This document shows positions 62,104 to 64,000 of a stretch of DNA of 64,000 bases, in pieces. A program made the position numbers and the translations under genes. The notes under the pieces were generated by a model that did no database searches, was not told where the DNA came from, and saw nothing but the letters and a program-made list of their open reading frames with translations. The stretch is taken from assembly GCA_905233985.1 (NCBI GenBank), contig CAJOFA010000003.1, forward strand, positions 1-64,000, in the 5' to 3' direction. This DNA is from an uncultured Prevotella sp. (GTDB lineage Bacteria; Bacteroidota; Bacteroidia; Bacteroidales; Bacteroidaceae). Position 1 is the stretch's first letter. Each line of letters starts with the position of its first letter.

Positions 62104-62559
62104 CTATTCGACTTCTGCCTGCCGGATGGAATCATTAGGCATTGCGAAAGCATTAGGCCTGATGGAATCCGGTAACATGGGTTCCTCACGATAGACGGTT
62201 CCGGCGCTTTGCATATAGGTATTGTCTTTGGTTTCGTCTGTTGTAATTTTATTTGTAATGAACGGCAGATACGAACCGGAATTCATTTTCCCCGTGTTAC
62301 CAGCCATCTTCACGAGTGTATCGACAGTGCCCTTCCCTGCGACCTTTAAGGTGGTCAGTTTTTTATTGGAAGTATTAAAGAGGACGATTTTCCCTCCTTT
62401 TGATATAGAGAGAATGCTTTTGCCTGTTAAAACTTGTCGGGCAGCGGCAGGTTTGCCATCGACCGTGACGTTTCCTGATACTGAATAGACCTTGTACTGC
62501 TGGGCGTTGGCAACAAACGCCACCAATAACAAAACCAAAGTGAAACAAATCTTCTTCAT
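62104..62559 (-). CDS. Exported FecR-like protein
   Basis: 151 residues with signal peptide (MKKICFTLVLLLVAFVANAQ) and a beta-rich domain (YSVSGNVTVDGK, LTGKSILSISKGGKIVLFN) like FecR ligand domains. It starts 1 nt after the CHASE2 gene stop. FecR and CHASE2 domains frequently occur together in envelope sensing; here no output domain is fused. Confidence 0.6.
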   Translation of the reverse strand: MKKICFTLVLLLVAFVANAQQYKVYSVSGNVTVDGKPAAARQVLTGKSILSISKGGKIVLFNTSNKKLTTLKVAGKGTVDTLVKMAGNTGKMNSGSYLPFITNKITTDETKDNTYMQSAGTVYREEPMLPDSIRPNAFAMPNDSIRQAEVE

Positions 62560-62560
62560 A

Positions 62561-63748
62561 TTATTCGTCTTTATAAAAAATTGATGTTCTAAAATATTGA
62601 TGATCATGGTTTATGGCCATAGATTGTATGAATGCTTTGTAGATTCCACGTGCAGCCATCAGCAAGGCAACCGATGCCTGAATCAGAACTGTATCGACAT
62701 AGACTCCATTATTCTTGAACAACAGGTATCCCGTCCAGTTGATTGCGATTAACCATGATACGACGAGAACAGTGGTTAACATTCCCGATTTTTCCAAAAA
62801 AACTACAATAGTATTCTTTTTAAATCTGGTGGTGAAAAGCCCTAAGGCATATAACGACAGCTCGACCAGGAAACAGACTATAAATGCAATGACATGGTTT
62901 AACCATTCGGGCAAATCGGTTATTATCTTCCGCTCAAGAATGGTCTTTAAAGAATAGGTTTGCATTTCCAGGCCGGCCATCTTTCCGATGGGCGACAGAT
63001 GCATGTCACGTTCCTCGTACATGGTGCCAAGCATCACCACGCGACCTGCTATTAAATCCACATGCTCATCAAGTTCTGAGGCCTTGACAACAGGGAATGT
63101 CACATTACTGTAGTCAATATGCAACACTTTATCGGTTGGCTGGATGTCGTCATCCATCAGATGTGCAACCTTGTAAGGGAATGAACAGACCGTCGAGTCA
63201 TTCAGTCGCTGTGTTACCGTGTAGTCTCTTATATTACGGTCCTCCATATTGTCCGGGAGATTGGCATAGCCCTGATTTACAGCGATACTGTCTGTAAAAA
63301 AAGAACGGGTAACACCGGTAAAACACGCCTTGTCCTCGTCATAGTCCTTAAGCTTCATGGCAAACACGGCTTTATCACCCAATGCCTTCACCGCTTCCTG
63401 AAGCAGGTCGTTTCCCACAGCATCGTCACGGACGCCCTCAAAAATGATGTCAACGCCAACAACCAGAGGCTCCATCTCGTTGATTTTCAAAAGGATTTCA
63501 GCCAAATCACCCCGGTCGTAATATTCCGTCATATCGACTATGGTTATCAGTTCTGAAGGTTCCGGTTGCACGCCGTGCCTGTCTATCTGATAATACATAT
63601 CAGACATGGAATAGTCGTTGAAAGCCTGCTTTACCGGGTTCAGAAAATCGACATTGAGCGTAACATATGCCAACACACCCATAAAAACGAATGCGAGTAT
63701 TGTTACAATCCAATGGTCCCGATGGAAAAAATATCTCCAATGCATCAT
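62561..63748 (-). CDS. CHASE2-domain membrane protein without output domain
   Basis: 395 residues: one N-terminal transmembrane helix (WIVTILAFVFMGVLAYVTL), a periplasmic CHASE2 sensor (about 40-265: DYSMSDMYYQI, ELITIVDM, VVGVDIIFEG, GRVVMLGTMY) and three C-terminal helices (VIAFIVCFLVELSLYALG, TTVLVVSWLIAINWTGYLLF, VLIQASVALLMAARG). It ends without a kinase or cyclase domain. Possibly signals through partners. Confidence 0.8.
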   Translation of the reverse strand: MMHWRYFFHRDHWIVTILAFVFMGVLAYVTLNVDFLNPVKQAFNDYSMSDMYYQIDRHGVQPEPSELITIVDMTEYYDRGDLAEILLKINEMEPLVVGVDIIFEGVRDDAVGNDLLQEAVKALGDKAVFAMKLKDYDEDKACFTGVTRSFFTDSIAVNQGYANLPDNMEDRNIRDYTVTQRLNDSTVCSFPYKVAHLMDDDIQPTDKVLHIDYSNVTFPVVKASELDEHVDLIAGRVVMLGTMYEERDMHLSPIGKMAGLEMQTYSLKTILERKIITDLPEWLNHVIAFIVCFLVELSLYALGLFTTRFKKNTIVVFLEKSGMLTTVLVVSWLIAINWTGYLLFKNNGVYVDTVLIQASVALLMAARGIYKAFIQSMAINHDHQYFRTSIFYKDE

Positions 63749-63797
63749 CTTGGATATTTTAATATGTTCAGGTCTATGTTATTTGTAATGTCTGCTG

Positions 63798-63829
63798 CAA
63801 AAGTAGTAATAAACTTTGAAACGACCAAA
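63798..63829 (-). promoter_or_regulatory. Promoter of the CHASE2/FecR-like pair
   Basis: Minus strand TTTG (complement of 63826-63829), 20-nt spacer, TACTTTTG (complement of 63798-63805). Confidence 0.8.
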
Positions 63830-63872
63830 CTTTTCAAAGGAAAAGTGAAAATCGGGGCGTGAGCCCAAGGTA

Positions 63873-63920
63873 AACGGCCCCCTCCGACTCCTCCCATTGG
63901 GGGAGAGGGAGGACCTCTCT
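63873..63920. repeat. GC-rich dispersed element
   Basis: CCCCCTCCGACTCCTCCCA, then TTGGGGGAGAGGGAGG: partial palindrome of the same kind as 42312 and 60196. Confidence 0.55.
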
Positions 63921-63965
63921 CAAAAAAAAGAATCCCTGCAAGTGTTTTTGCGGGGATTTTTTTTG
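63921..63965. terminator. Bidirectional terminator near the right edge
   Basis: AATCCCTGCAA (63931-63941) against TTGCGGGGATT (63948-63958), with A8 before and T8 after. Confidence 0.85.
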
Positions 63966-63993
63966 CATTTCTGCTCGCATCATCGTAACTTTG
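63962..63993 (+). promoter_or_regulatory. Promoter for a gene beyond the right edge
   Basis: TTTG 63962-63965, 20-nt spacer, TAACTTTG 63986-63993 on the plus strand. Confidence 0.7.
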
Positions 63994-64000
63994 CAGACGA

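Noticed and set aside
1..64000. tRNA or rRNA genes
   Set aside because: No cloverleaf-like or ribosomal core sequence seen in any gap.

Overview
The window looks like chromosomal DNA of a gut or rumen member of Bacteroidota, most likely Prevotellaceae (Prevotella/Segatella/Xylanibacter type). The evidence is Bacteroidota promoters of the form TTTG-N19-21-TAnnTTTG in front of many genes, weak or absent Shine-Dalgarno sites, a complete Bat (aerotolerance) operon, a FimB/Mfa2-like lipoprotein, a FadL/TodX outer-membrane protein and a Bacteroidota-type NADP glutamate dehydrogenase. I see no rRNA, tRNA, CRISPR array, phage or transposase gene, and no plasmid functions.

Layout. 0.1-3 kb: LacI-type regulator and altronate dehydratase (uronate catabolism). 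3-5 kb: WG-repeat protein and a PAP2 phosphatase. 5-13.5 kb: Bat operon in the order moxR, DUF58, membrane protein, batA, batB-batC fusion, batD, batE (minus strand). 13.7-17.8 kb: HU-transmembrane-LysM protein, HU, rimO, ftsY. 17.8-18.8 kb: cobalamin riboswitch, a flavodoxin-like protein and a 29-residue membrane peptide. 18.8-24.4 kb: DUF1593 protein and three unfamiliar exported proteins with SH3-like modules. 24.4-25.5 kb: gene-free kilobase with repeat arrays and an sRNA candidate. 25.5-34.4 kb: FadL-like protein, Gly/Tyr-rich protein, prmA, a DnaJ-like protein, a UshA-like phosphatase, nudC, a MORN-GH25 lysozyme and DUF5715. 34.6-42.2 kb: aminotransferase, FtsX-type permease, two tandem acyl-AMP/CoA ligases, gdhA. 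42.3-46.5 kb: glucosaminidase, lipocalin-like protein, Mfa2-like lipoprotein, zinc-ribbon membrane protein. 46.5-57.7 kb: a translationally coupled signalling operon (four-zinc-ribbon protein, Ser/Thr kinase, four-module AAA+ ATPase with zinc ribbon, FHA protein with zinc ribbons, PP2C phosphatase) followed by metA and a U32 peptidase. 57.9-63.7 kb: M13 peptidase, ABC-F ATPase, FecR-like protein and CHASE2 protein.

Three things stand out. First, four gene-free regions carry tandem arrays with a strict 22-bp period. Nearly every unit contains an inverted repeat, but the unit sequence is different at each locus. Second, at least a dozen tandem arrays of 7-bp units, with many unrelated unit sequences, sit in gene junctions and inside reading frames (uxaA, rimO, U32 peptidase, PAP2, and the signal peptides of BatD and BatE). 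Third, the kinase/phosphatase/FHA/AAA+/zinc-ribbon operon reads as a self-contained phospho-signalling machine that I cannot assign to a named system.
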